Below are positions 8,067 through 15,495 of a DNA stretch of 36,644 bases, one piece after another. A model generated the notes under the pieces. That model had not been told where the DNA came from. It saw only the letters and a list, made by a program, of their open reading frames with translations, and ran no database searches. Made by a program: the position numbers and the translations under genes. The DNA comes from Verrucomicrobiota bacterium (lineage in GTDB: Bacteria; Verrucomicrobiota; Verrucomicrobiia; Verrucomicrobiales; DEV007): assembly GCA_002862135.1 (NCBI GenBank), contig PKCI01000231.1, positions 1-36,644 of the forward strand. The letters are read 5' to 3'. The first letter of the stretch is position 1. Every line of letters begins with the position of its first letter.

Positions 8067-9873
8067 TTCCGGCGGCGGGATTAGGATTCAAGGCGAGGCC
8101 AGTCAAGAGAACGGGCTCACGCGCCCACCGGATCGAGGGGTGCGAGGTCACAGCGAAGGACTCGGCGGATTCGGGAAGGGCAAAGTAACGTGACTGGTCT
8201 TGGCCAAGGTTGCGAATGCGGTTGGCCAGCGCCTGACTGAAAGTGACAGAGTTGGTTTTGAGCCATTCCTCGTATTCATCCGGATCTGCCGACTCTAGAG
8301 GGATCGGGCTGCCGGGGGCGACAACCGTATTTTCGGGCGCCCGCCAGATTTTTCCATCATCGCTGCGGTAGTAGAAGGCCGAAATCGCGACAGGAAGACT
8401 GGAAACCAGACTCGGTGGAGAGTCCCGCCTGGCGGTGGACTCAATTTCCACCCGTGCCCGGGTGGGTTGTGATGTTCGAATTGAGAAACCCTGCTCTGAG
8501 CGACTCCTGAAAAATCCTCCATCGTAGTGTTGCTCAGAGAAGTAATAATCGGTGGTCCGGTTCGAGCCCACCGAGAATGGATTAAAGATACTGGGGGGAA
8601 GGTTCACCGGATCCATCACCATCTCGGTATCCGATTTGAAGCCGGAACTCAGGATCACACCGGTACGACTCACTTGCTCCTGCGTCACATAAAGTCGCAT
8701 TTCGCCGGACTGCGATTGTATATCCGCCAGGGTTGTTCGATAGCCCTTTCCACCGACACCGTCTTCGAGAAAAATGATGGCGACAATGATGAGGCAAGCA
8801 GCCAGGGAAATGATGGGTGTGGTGAAGAAGAGGCGGTGTCGTTGGCCCTTCTTGGCAAATTGGAAGAGGTTCACCGGTGCGACCACGATTGCGAAGATAA
8901 GCAGCGGAATGAGAATAATGGCAGGGCTGAACTTTTTGTCGCCGAACTCGCGACGCAAATTCCAGTCGCGACCGAAATTATTTCTGAGTTCTTCCGAGCG
9001 CCGCGGGGTCTTCTGGATCTTGCCGTAGTCGGAGACAATAGAGACGTCGAGGCTGTCGCCGTCCCAGTTTTTCAAATGAATCTGCCCGAGGCTGAACCGG
9101 CCGCTGCTGGGAGTTCGCCTGAACTGCTGGACACCCTCGATTTCCAGCTCGTGGACAGTGAGTTTCTTGCCGTTTGGTGGTTGCTCTGTCGTAAAAATGT
9201 CGAGACGGCCGCCCAACCTAACCCATTCGAGCACTCCCCGTCGTTGCGCGTCCTCGAGTGACTTCCAGGATTTGTGATCGATCATGATCGCATCAAGTGC
9301 TGAATAACCTCTCCAGTTGACTGGGAGTTGCTCGGGAAGATAGGGGAGGGCGAAACGGGTATCGCTGGGGGATCTGTTTTGAACATGGTCATCGAGGTCA
9401 GACAAGCTTCTCCTCGCTAGCACCTTGCTAATCGCCACAGTCGGAAAGTCGTCATTTGTTTCGTGACCGACAGAGCGGGAGAGCGTGCCCAGTCCGGATG
9501 AGGAGACTTCCACCTTGGTGTTGTGGTAGGAGTAGGTCGTGAAGAGCGGCGCTATCGGTAGATACAGTTCCCGGGTAACGACGGCTCCGTTTTCGACCGA
9601 TATGGTGCCGGTGATGTCAGTAGAAAGAGTTCGGTACGAGTTGCCGTCGCTGATCTTGACCTCCCACGTCCTGTCTTTACCCGACTGGTTGGTGATGGTG
9701 ACCCGGAAAGGGAGCGAGCCTTGCTGGGCCGATGGCGCAAAGACTGCTTCGACCTTCACTGAGGTCTTCCCGGGATTCCGGTAGGTCTCGTTGAGAACCT
9801 CGACCTGGGTCGAAGCGGTCGAAGTGAGCAGGCAAAAGACAGTTGCGATGAAGAGAACTCGGAAGGGCGGCAT
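8059..9873 (-). CDS. Exported/membrane protein with amidotransferase-like domain, MoxR operon
   Basis: 604 residues with a signal peptide (FIATVFCLLTSTAS). The first part looks like beta-sandwich domains (residues about 25-150). Next comes a segment reading LPVNWRGYSALDAIMIDHK and later RGVLEWVRLGGRLDIF, which resembles the class I glutamine-amidotransferase-like fold found in large MoxR-associated membrane proteins; no catalytic Cys is seen in it. Two membrane helices (AIILIPLLIFAIVVAPVNLF and IISLAACLIIVAIIFL) separate this periplasmic part from a C-terminal region of about 210 residues that carries no motif I recognise. The topology suggests two soluble regions on the same side. It sits between moxR and the ABC ATPase and overlaps the latter by 8 bases. 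The function is unknown. Confidence 0.7.
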   Translation of the reverse strand: MPPFRVLFIATVFCLLTSTASTQVEVLNETYRNPGKTSVKVEAVFAPSAQQGSLPFRVTITNQSGKDRTWEVKISDGNSYRTLSTDITGTISVENGAVVTRELYLPIAPLFTTYSYHNTKVEVSSSGLGTLSRSVGHETNDDFPTVAISKVLARRSLSDLDDHVQNRSPSDTRFALPYLPEQLPVNWRGYSALDAIMIDHKSWKSLEDAQRRGVLEWVRLGGRLDIFTTEQPPNGKKLTVHELEIEGVQQFRRTPSSGRFSLGQIHLKNWDGDSLDVSIVSDYGKIQKTPRRSEELRNNFGRDWNLRREFGDKKFSPAIILIPLLIFAIVVAPVNLFQFAKKGQRHRLFFTTPIISLAACLIIVAIIFLEDGVGGKGYRTTLADIQSQSGEMRLYVTQEQVSRTGVILSSGFKSDTEMVMDPVNLPPSIFNPFSVGSNRTTDYYFSEQHYDGGFFRSRSEQGFSIRTSQPTRARVEIESTARRDSPPSLVSSLPVAISAFYYRSDDGKIWRAPENTVVAPGSPIPLESADPDEYEEWLKTNSVTFSQALANRIRNLGQDQSRYFALPESAESFAVTSHPSIRWAREPVLLTGLALNPNPAAGNE

Positions 9874-9923
9874 ATCTCGATGTGGTCTTCTCGAAAGGGT
9901 CCGTAAGCGAAGAAGTGTTTTTT

Positions 9924-10928
9924 TCAGGCTTCCTTCAGCGTGGCGGGTAGATCCATTTCCTGCCGCGGGATCTCTTCGAGCAGCGCCTCAACAATCTGGC
10001 GGTTGGTCAGGCCTTCAATCCGGGCTTCGTATTCGAGAATAATGCGGTGCTGAAGTACCGGGATTGCCACATCGGCCACGTCCTCGAAACTGGCATTGAT
10101 TCTTCCGGCCATGAGGGCACGGGCCTTGGCGGCCGAAGCCAGACCGAGAGCGGCGCGCGGACTTGCTCCAAACTTGATCGAGTTGGCCGTTTTCGATACC
10201 CCGCAGTGGGTACCGTCAACCAGTCGGGAGATATAGGACGCGACCACATCAGGAAGGTAAATTTCACGAACGGCATTGGTGATAGCAATCAGCTCATCAT
10301 CAGTGAGAACCTTGTCGACCTCAGGTTCGACGCCCATTTCGCGGTTCTGAACAATAGTCTGGAGGGTTTCGGCGGAGTTTCGGCGAACCATCAGCTTGAA
10401 GAGAAATCGGTCGAGCTGGGCCTCAGGGAGGGGATAAGTGCCCTCGAGCTCGATAGGGTTCTGCGTCGCGAGTACGAAAAAGGGAAAGGGGAGTTCGTGT
10501 GGGTTGCCGAGGACGGTGACGCGGCGCTCCTGCATGGCTTCAAGCAGGGCGGATTGGGTTTTCGGGGACGCCCGGTTGATTTCATCGGCAAGGACGATAT
10601 TGGCGAAGATAGGGCCTTCCTGGAAAATGAAGCGCCTGCCTTCCTCGCTGTCTTGGAGGATGGGGTTTCCAGTGATATCGCCCGGGAGGAGGTCCGGGGT
10701 GAACTGAATCCGCTTGTTTTCCATTTCGAGAGTCTTCGCGAGCCCTTTCACCAATTCGGTCTTCCCAAGTCCGGGTAGGCCCTCAAGCAGGATGTGCCCT
10801 CGGGAAAGCAGGCCCGTGATGACCATCTCGATGAGGTTTTCCTGCCCGAAAAGCACTCTGTTGAGTGCCTTCTGAAGGTCTTTTACTTTCGAGGCGTAGG
10901 CTGCGATATCGGCTTCTTCCAGCGGCAT
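9924..10928 (-). CDS. MoxR-family AAA+ ATPase
   Basis: 334 residues from ATG 10928; a TTG at 10940 would add four residues and is less likely. Walker A is EGLPGLGKTE (about residues 49-58), Walker B IVLADEINRA (about 111-120), with the MoxR hallmark SPKTQSALLEAMQERRVTV, sensor 1 FFVLATQNPIELEGTYPLPE and EAQLDRFLF. MoxR ATPases act as chaperone-like remodelers for VWA proteins, often for metal insertion or complex assembly. It is the first gene of a six-gene minus-strand operon that includes its expected partners DUF58 and BatA/VWA, and also an ABC exporter. It is divergent from rpsP. Confidence 0.93.
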   Translation of the reverse strand: MPLEEADIAAYASKVKDLQKALNRVLFGQENLIEMVITGLLSRGHILLEGLPGLGKTELVKGLAKTLEMENKRIQFTPDLLPGDITGNPILQDSEEGRRFIFQEGPIFANIVLADEINRASPKTQSALLEAMQERRVTVLGNPHELPFPFFVLATQNPIELEGTYPLPEAQLDRFLFKLMVRRNSAETLQTIVQNREMGVEPEVDKVLTDDELIAITNAVREIYLPDVVASYISRLVDGTHCGVSKTANSIKFGASPRAALGLASAAKARALMAGRINASFEDVADVAIPVLQHRIILEYEARIEGLTNRQIVEALLEEIPRQEMDLPATLKEA

Positions 10929-10978
10929 TCGGGCATTCAACTAAGATGCCCAGAATCTGCCAAGAGAAAACGAAGCCT

Positions 10979-11008
10979 TTGATAGGGGAATATTCGACAA
11001 ACTACTGT
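10979..11008 (+). promoter_or_regulatory. Candidate sigma-70 promoter for rpsP
   Basis: TTGATA at 10979-10984 and TACTGT at 11003-11008 are separated by 18 bases, a workable -35/-10 pair about 90 bases upstream of the rpsP start. It would place the structured element at 11042-11080 inside the leader. This is a by-eye match only. Confidence 0.3.
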
Positions 11009-11041
11009 TTGATTTTTCCGGAAATGCAGTTACAAAGTTCG

Positions 11042-11080
11042 GCTCCCCGCGAGAATCGCGGATTCCCCGTTTTCGGGAGC
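11042..11080 (+). promoter_or_regulatory. Structured rpsP leader with nested inverted repeats
   Basis: An outer pair GCTCCC (11042-11047) and GGGAGC (11075-11080) is perfectly complementary and encloses a second perfect hairpin CGCGA-GAA-TCGCG (11048-11060). A third hairpin, CCCG-TTTT-CGGG (11066-11077), uses the 3' side of the outer stem and would compete with it. The element ends just before the purine-rich ribosome-binding site AAGGAAAAGG (11087-11096) of rpsP. The position fits a translational or attenuation control leader of a ribosomal protein gene, but that role is inferred. Confidence 0.45.
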
Positions 11081-11100
11081 TTACTTAAGGAAAAGGCAAA

Positions 11101-11346
11101 ATGGTTAAAATCAGATTGAGACGCGAAGGGTCCAAGGATCGTCCCTACTACAGGGTGGTAGTGACGGACAGTCGTGCGCGTCGTGAAGGAGCTTACATCG
11201 AGCAGGTGGGCATCCACGACCCGATGAAGAAACCGGAACAGACAAGCCTGGATCTTGCAAAGGTGGACGAGTGGATTGGCAAGGGCGCACAGCCCTCTGA
11301 CACCGTGCGCAGCCTGATCAAGAAAGCTCGTCAGGCATCCGCCTGA
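11101..11346 (+). CDS. rpsP: 30S ribosomal protein S16
   Basis: 81 residues, the standard length. The N-terminus [20 protein letters not shown] and the following [16 protein letters not shown] are the S16 signature; [19 protein letters not shown] is the usual C-terminal part. S16 is a primary 16S rRNA-binding protein needed for 30S assembly. A strong purine-rich ribosome-binding site (AAGGAAAAGG) precedes the ATG. It is followed by khpA, as in many bacteria, but the rimM-trmD-rplS genes that usually follow are absent here. Confidence 0.97.
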   Translation: MVKIRLRREGSKDRPYYRVVVTDSRARREGAYIEQVGIHDPMKKPEQTSLDLAKVDEWIGKGAQPSDTVRSLIKKARQASA

Positions 11347-11371
11347 TCTTCGCAGTATTGAACCGAGGATG

Positions 11372-11392
11372 AGGTGCTCGACACGGGCACCT
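11372..11392 (+). other. Hairpin between rpsP and khpA
   Basis: AGGTGCTCG and CGGGCACCT flank an ACA loop, giving a 9-bp stem with one G-U pair. It is followed by TTCTCTGT, too weak a U-tract for a convincing intrinsic terminator. It may be an attenuator or RNA-stability element that sets the ratio of rpsP to khpA. Confidence 0.4.
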
Positions 11393-11411
11393 TTCTCTGT
11401 ACACCGAAACG

Positions 11412-11669
11412 ATGGAGGCAGAACTCGCGATTCAAGAATTCCTTGAATACGTGGTGGTGCAGCTGATCAAGCATCCGGAAGAGGCGAGTGTGATTCACGA
11501 AAAGGATGGCGAACGCCATCTCTATCGCATGCGCCTCCACCCCGACGACGCCGGTCGGGTTATCGGGAAAAACGGCAAGACAATAGGGGCGATTCGAAGC
11601 CTCGCCATCGCCTCAGCTCAGCGTCACGGCATTCGCGTCGACGTGGAGCTTGACGAAAAGGAAGACTAG
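11412..11669 (+). CDS. khpA: KH-domain RNA-binding protein KhpA
   Basis: 85 residues. The single KH domain carries the GxxG RNA-contact loop in DDAGRVIGKNGKTIGAIRSL. The N-terminal IQEFLEYVVVQLIKHPEEAS matches the KhpA (YlqC) helix. KhpA proteins bind RNA broadly and, with KhpB in some Gram-positive bacteria, influence cell division and elongation; a partner is not in this window. It lies 65 bases after rpsP in the usual rpsP-khpA pairing. A perfect inverted repeat spans its stop codon (11660-11679). Confidence 0.92.
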   Translation: MEAELAIQEFLEYVVVQLIKHPEEASVIHEKDGERHLYRMRLHPDDAGRVIGKNGKTIGAIRSLAIASAQRHGIRVDVELDEKED

Positions 11670-11679
11670 AAGGTCTTCC
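11660..11679 (+). other. Inverted repeat spanning the khpA stop codon
   Basis: GGAAGAC (11660-11666) and GTCTTCC (11673-11679) are perfectly complementary around a 6-base loop that contains the TAG stop. No U-run follows. It may be a 3'-end stabiliser or a Rho-type termination element, but chance is possible at this length. Confidence 0.35.
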
Positions 11680-12101
11680 AACCTCGTGAAATTTGACGTT
11701 TTGATGTGTCCAAACCCCTGCCAGAGGGACAACCGTGGGGCGACGGGGGCTTTATTTCCAGAGAAGTTGAAAATTACAGTTTTTAACCAAATTTGTTGTG
11801 AATTTGTCACCAGCTTCAATTCGTTGATCTAAATAATTTAAATTTGTTGACCAAAACGCAGGAACCGGTAAATCACACTGGTGATCTCTTGGTCTGGCTA
11901 CCTCTAGGGGCGTTTCAGATCCTGAGTTTTGCCGGGAAAACTTATGTAGTTCGCCCCGTCGCAGTGGCAGGACGTAAAAGGGTTAAAAAAAATGAACTTT
12001 GCGCTGATTTGAGTCTTTACGAGGAAGAAAACTCTGTCGTAGGATCGCGGCCCTTATTTGGGGAGAACCCCGACTTTAACTTTAATCGAGTAAGAACCCA
12101 T
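11670..12101 (+). other. 432-base intergenic region upstream of the pilus-type operon
   Basis: No gene is supported here. The first part after khpA is GC-mixed, and 11760-11850 is AT-rich. One frame stays open from 11844 into the downstream gene, but the encoded stretch before ATG 12102 has no signal peptide or recognisable motif, and the strong signal peptide begins only at 12102. The region probably holds the promoter and a long 5' leader of the operon. A small inverted repeat ATCAC-ACTG-GTGAT lies near 11872-11885. No known riboswitch was recognised. Confidence 0.5.
11847..11874 (+). promoter_or_regulatory. Candidate promoter for the pilus-type operon
   Basis: TTGACC (11847-11852) and TAAATC (11869-11874) are 16 bases apart, in the AT-rich part of the long intergenic region. 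If used, the leader would be about 220 bases. By-eye match only. Confidence 0.25.
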
Positions 12102-12704
12102 ATGAAAACTTTCCTGACAATCCTCGCAGCGTTTGGAATTCTCGTTCTCAGCGTGAATGCCCAACAACCCGTACGAATCGCGGTCGGTGATGTCGATGTG
12201 AAGTCGATGGAGGTCGAATCTCAACAGACTCCTGAGTTTCAGGCAAGTGGCCCCAAGAATAAGAATATACCGAGTCCGCGACAGTGGCTCGAATTCGAAG
12301 TTGAGTTCGAAATTGATGGTCCTAGGGAGCAGGTGGTTCCCGAACTGCTCTTCCGTTACTACATCGGTATGAGAGATCAGGATGGCCAATCTCTCGTGCT
12401 TACCGGAGACGTGACCCATCTAAATGTGCTATGCGGCGAAGAAAGTTACTCTGCGGTCTACGTTTCCCCCAACACTCTTGGCACTCTTACAGGGGACTAT
12501 CGCCGCTTCCAACCCAGCTCTGTCTCTGCGGTTGGCGTTGAGGTTTACTTCAATGGTGTCATGGTTGGTGGTGATTCCACTCTCAGCGGTTCTAATGCTA
12601 AGTTCTGGCAGGCGCTTCCAACCCGCCCCGGCATTCTCGCAAAACACGAAACACCGTTTGCTCTCCTTTGGCTGGATCGCTACGCTGACGCGAAGAAGGA
12701 TTAG
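12102..12704 (+). CDS. Secreted protein, Amuc_1102-like, first gene of pilus-type operon
   Basis: 200 residues from ATG 12102, where a classic signal peptide begins (MKTFLTILAAFGILVLSVNA, cleavage probably after NA). The mature part is beta-rich with no membrane helix: WLEFEVEFEIDGP, LLFRYYIGM and VGVEVYFNGVMVGGDS are typical strands. By position and size it corresponds to Amuc_1102 of Akkermansia muciniphila, which precedes the PilM-like gene there; I base this on gene order, size and overall character, not on an alignment. It may be a periplasmic or surface subunit of the assembly. A longer open frame from TTG 11844 is rejected as the start. Confidence 0.75.
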   Translation: MKTFLTILAAFGILVLSVNAQQPVRIAVGDVDVKSMEVESQQTPEFQASGPKNKNIPSPRQWLEFEVEFEIDGPREQVVPELLFRYYIGMRDQDGQSLVLTGDVTHLNVLCGEESYSAVYVSPNTLGTLTGDYRRFQPSSVSAVGVEVYFNGVMVGGDSTLSGSNAKFWQALPTRPGILAKHETPFALLWLDRYADAKKD

Positions 12705-12737
12705 CCGAGTTTTCTCCTCCTCCCCTTACAAGCAGTT

Positions 12738-14477
12738 ATGGCTGACGACCGCATTATCACTTTCAACCTCGGCTCCCAGCAGGTTACGGGAGCAGTGTTT
12801 TCAAAAACCTCAGGAGGTGGCCTTCGCCTGGAACGGGTTGAAAAGAGAGAATTTGCCGGAGATCCCGCTGACGACAATGCGTTGGCGCAGTGCGCGGCAT
12901 CGCTCAAGGATATTGTTTCGACCATCAAGGCGGGTGGTGCCAAATCCACCTACGTGGTCTCTTCGTTTCCGGTTTTAATGAAGTTTGCGAGCTTGCCTGC
13001 CCTTGATGGCGAGCAGGTTGATCAAATCGTTGAATTCGAGGCTCAGCAACAGGTACCCTACCCAATCAACGAAGTGGCATGGGGCTACCAGCTAATGGGG
13101 GACCCCGACGATATTGAAGTCGAAGTGGTGCTCGCTGCCATCAAAGCTGAGGAGTTGACCGAGATCGATGAAATAGTGAGTGGATCAGGGCTAAAGTCTC
13201 TCGGTGCCGAGGTGGCTCCGATAGCACTCTACAACGCACTGCGTTTCAACTATTCTGACACCGAGGGTGTTGGGGTGCTGGTCGATATCGGAGCACGCAC
13301 GACTGACATCATCTTCATGGAGGATAACAAAATGTTTATCCGCACGGTGAAGATCGGTGGTGCCGATATCTCACGTTCTATTTCGAAGGAATTTGGAGTC
13401 GACTATGCGGCGGCAGATTATCGGAAGATCGCTGACGGTTTTGTCGCTCTGGGTGGAGCCTACGCGGACCACGATGACCCCGAAATTGCGGCGATCTCGA
13501 AGGTGGTCCGTAATTCGCTGACACGTCTCCATTCGGAGATCATGAGGACGGTCAACTTTTATCGCAGCCAGCAGGGCGGTTCGGCTCCGACTTTCGTTCT
13601 CTTGAGCGGCGCCACTTCCGGGCTTCCCTTCATTCGTGAGTTCTTCGCTGAGAAACTGAGCTTGCCGGTGGATTACTTTAACGCTTTCCGCAATGTGACT
13701 GTAGCAGGATCGGTGGATCAGGATTCGGTGGCTCAGAATGCCCATACCATGGGTGAACTGGTTGGAAGTGCGATTAACCAAACGGGAGGGGCTCCGGTCG
13801 AGATTGAGTTGATCCCCGAATCGGTGAAAGCCTCCAAAGATTTGGATAAGCGTAAGCCTTCGCTTGTTCTCGCCCTGATTGCAGTGGTTGCCTTGTTAGG
13901 GGCGCTTGGCTTTTACTTCTCAAAAGGGGCTGGCATCGCTGCGGAGCGCGCTGAAAGCATCAGCGTGAAAGCAGATAACCTGAAGAAGTTCAACGGAGAG
14001 ATTGAGGGCCTGAAAGAGGAAATAGAAATCATCGACGGCAAGAAAATGCCTTTTGTGGAGTCAATTCGCCACCGTGTTTACTGGGTGGAAGTCTTCAATT
14101 TCCTGGGCGAAAAAATGGACAGTGACGTGATGTTTATGACCGTTCTCGAGCCGCTTGCCGATGGGCAGCCTGTCATTCCCGATCAGGATGGTGGTCTCAT
14201 TACGGTGGCGGACGGTTCCGAAGCTGTGATTGATTCGTTCGAGATCAAGGGGCTCTGGCGCGAGAATCCTCGCGGACCGGAGGTTGTCTACGATTACTTC
14301 AAGCGCCTCAAAGAAGACGCCGAATCAGAATCCGGGAATTCGTTTTTCGATCTGAAAAACGTGGATATCGGCGAGATGGTAACGGTTACCACCGGATCTT
14401 CGAATGACCGCTACGCCTATGATTTTAAGATGGTCTTGCCCCTTCCTGAAGCTAATCAGGTCAAGTTCACCAAGTAA
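12738..14477 (+). CDS. PilM-like actin-fold ATPase fused to PilN-like domain (Amuc_1101-like)
   Basis: 579 residues. Residues 1-370 are a PilM/FtsA-type actin-fold ATPase: FEAQQQVPYPINEVAW (the PilM interface motif region), phosphate loop LVDIGARTTDIIF at about 181-193, IGGADISRSISKEF, and adenosine motif LLSGATSGLPFIREFF at about 288-303. A single membrane helix at about 373-394 (PSLVLALIAVVALLGALGFY) leads to a periplasmic tail with a coiled-coil start (about 400-435) and an alpha/beta part, as in PilN. In type IV pilus systems PilM binds the cytoplasmic tail of PilN, so this protein joins the two partners in one chain. It lies 33 bases after the secreted-protein gene and 14 before the PilO-like gene. 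Confidence 0.85.
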   Translation: MADDRIITFNLGSQQVTGAVFSKTSGGGLRLERVEKREFAGDPADDNALAQCAASLKDIVSTIKAGGAKSTYVVSSFPVLMKFASLPALDGEQVDQIVEFEAQQQVPYPINEVAWGYQLMGDPDDIEVEVVLAAIKAEELTEIDEIVSGSGLKSLGAEVAPIALYNALRFNYSDTEGVGVLVDIGARTTDIIFMEDNKMFIRTVKIGGADISRSISKEFGVDYAAADYRKIADGFVALGGAYADHDDPEIAAISKVVRNSLTRLHSEIMRTVNFYRSQQGGSAPTFVLLSGATSGLPFIREFFAEKLSLPVDYFNAFRNVTVAGSVDQDSVAQNAHTMGELVGSAINQTGGAPVEIELIPESVKASKDLDKRKPSLVLALIAVVALLGALGFYFSKGAGIAAERAESISVKADNLKKFNGEIEGLKEEIEIIDGKKMPFVESIRHRVYWVEVFNFLGEKMDSDVMFMTVLEPLADGQPVIPDQDGGLITVADGSEAVIDSFEIKGLWRENPRGPEVVYDYFKRLKEDAESESGNSFFDLKNVDIGEMVTVTTGSSNDRYAYDFKMVLPLPEANQVKFTK

Positions 14478-14491
14478 ATTTCTGATAGTTA

Positions 14492-15493
14492 ATGAATCAT
14501 AAAACCTGGTTAACTGTATTTGGAGTGTTCGCCCTATTGCTGATCGGGGCGGCGGGATTCTACGCCTTCTCTAGCTATGGGAAGTATTCTGAGGAGATGT
14601 CGGGATGGGATTCCAGTGTGGGAACCATTGAGAGCCTTGAACGGCGCGTGCCTTATCCCAATGAAGAGAACGCGGAATCGTTAAAAAAGAGCGTGGAAGG
14701 CTATGATTCGAGCGTGCAGGAGCTCTACCAGAGCCTGAATTCGTTCCAGCGGCCGCTGAACGAAGCGCTTCAAGGGACGCAGTTCGCCCAACTGGTGAAG
14801 AAAAGTGTCCAGGAATATCGCGAGTTTGCAAAAGCCGGAGGCCTTGAGATTGAAAGCACCGAGGAATTCCAGCTGGGATTTGATGCCTACTCTTCCTCAA
14901 TTCCCGCGCCTGAACTAGTACCGGTTCTCGACTACGAGCTGGAAGCGATTAATCATCTCCTCAGGGGTCTGGTCACTTCCGGGGTAAATACTCTCGTGTC
15001 CTTTGAGCGTGATGCCATTCCCAAGGAACCGGGCGGTGCCGAAGATCACGACAGTGGCGTGGTCCACAAGTATCCAGTGCGCCTCCGTTTCCGCTCGGAC
15101 TACGGGTCGTTCCAGAAGTTTATTAACTCTGTCGCCAACGATAGAGATTTTTTCTATGTCGTTCGGGTGCTAAAGGTTCAGAACGAAAAAGTTGAGGGGC
15201 CGCTCAAAACCACTGACGACGGTATTACGGGACAGCGGTATGTCTATCCGGATAACGGTGAACCGGTTTCCTTTGATGACATAGAACTCCTGCAGCTGTC
15301 TAACCCTACCGACGAGGAATTTGAGGCAGCTGCGCGTGAGGCAGGTTATGCCCCGACTCAGCAGGATGCCAGGGTCCTAATGGGGCAGGAGAAATTGGAG
15401 GTCTACATGGTGATAGACATTGTGCGCTTCGTGAATCCGGGAGAAGTGGCAAACGGAGACAAGGAAGAATCTGAGAATAAAAGCAGCAAGTAA
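14492..15493 (+). CDS. PilO-like inner-membrane protein (Amuc_1100-like)
   Basis: 333 residues with a short cytoplasmic start, one N-terminal membrane helix (WLTVFGVFALLLIGAAGFYA), a predicted coiled coil (about 35-95, including ESLKKSVEGYDSSVQELYQS) and a periplasmic alpha/beta domain with YPVRLRFRSDYGSFQKFINS, the PilO/GspM-type ferredoxin-like pattern. Size, topology and operon position match Amuc_1100, the Akkermansia protein known to interact with TLR2. Here it would pair with the PilN-like tail of the preceding protein as an alignment complex between inner membrane and secretin. The last 25 residues are charged and probably disordered. The stop is only 2 bases before the next ATG. Confidence 0.8.
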   Translation: MNHKTWLTVFGVFALLLIGAAGFYAFSSYGKYSEEMSGWDSSVGTIESLERRVPYPNEENAESLKKSVEGYDSSVQELYQSLNSFQRPLNEALQGTQFAQLVKKSVQEYREFAKAGGLEIESTEEFQLGFDAYSSSIPAPELVPVLDYELEAINHLLRGLVTSGVNTLVSFERDAIPKEPGGAEDHDSGVVHKYPVRLRFRSDYGSFQKFINSVANDRDFFYVVRVLKVQNEKVEGPLKTTDDGITGQRYVYPDNGEPVSFDDIELLQLSNPTDEEFEAAAREAGYAPTQQDARVLMGQEKLEVYMVIDIVRFVNPGEVANGDKEESENKSSK

Positions 15494-15495
15494 CG

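Noticed and set aside
8527-9261. 244-codon frame antisense to the 604-residue membrane protein gene
   Set aside because: Composition of a shadow frame; the opposite strand has signal peptide, helices and operon overlaps.
10047-10778. 243-codon frame antisense to moxR
   Set aside because: The minus strand carries every MoxR motif; the plus frame has none.
11650-11832. 60-codon open frame after khpA
   Set aside because: Overlaps the khpA end in another frame and carries no recognisable feature.
11844-12101. Upstream in-frame extension of the secreted-protein gene from TTG 11844
   Set aside because: It would bury a clear signal peptide 86 residues inside the protein; ATG 12102 is the sensible start.
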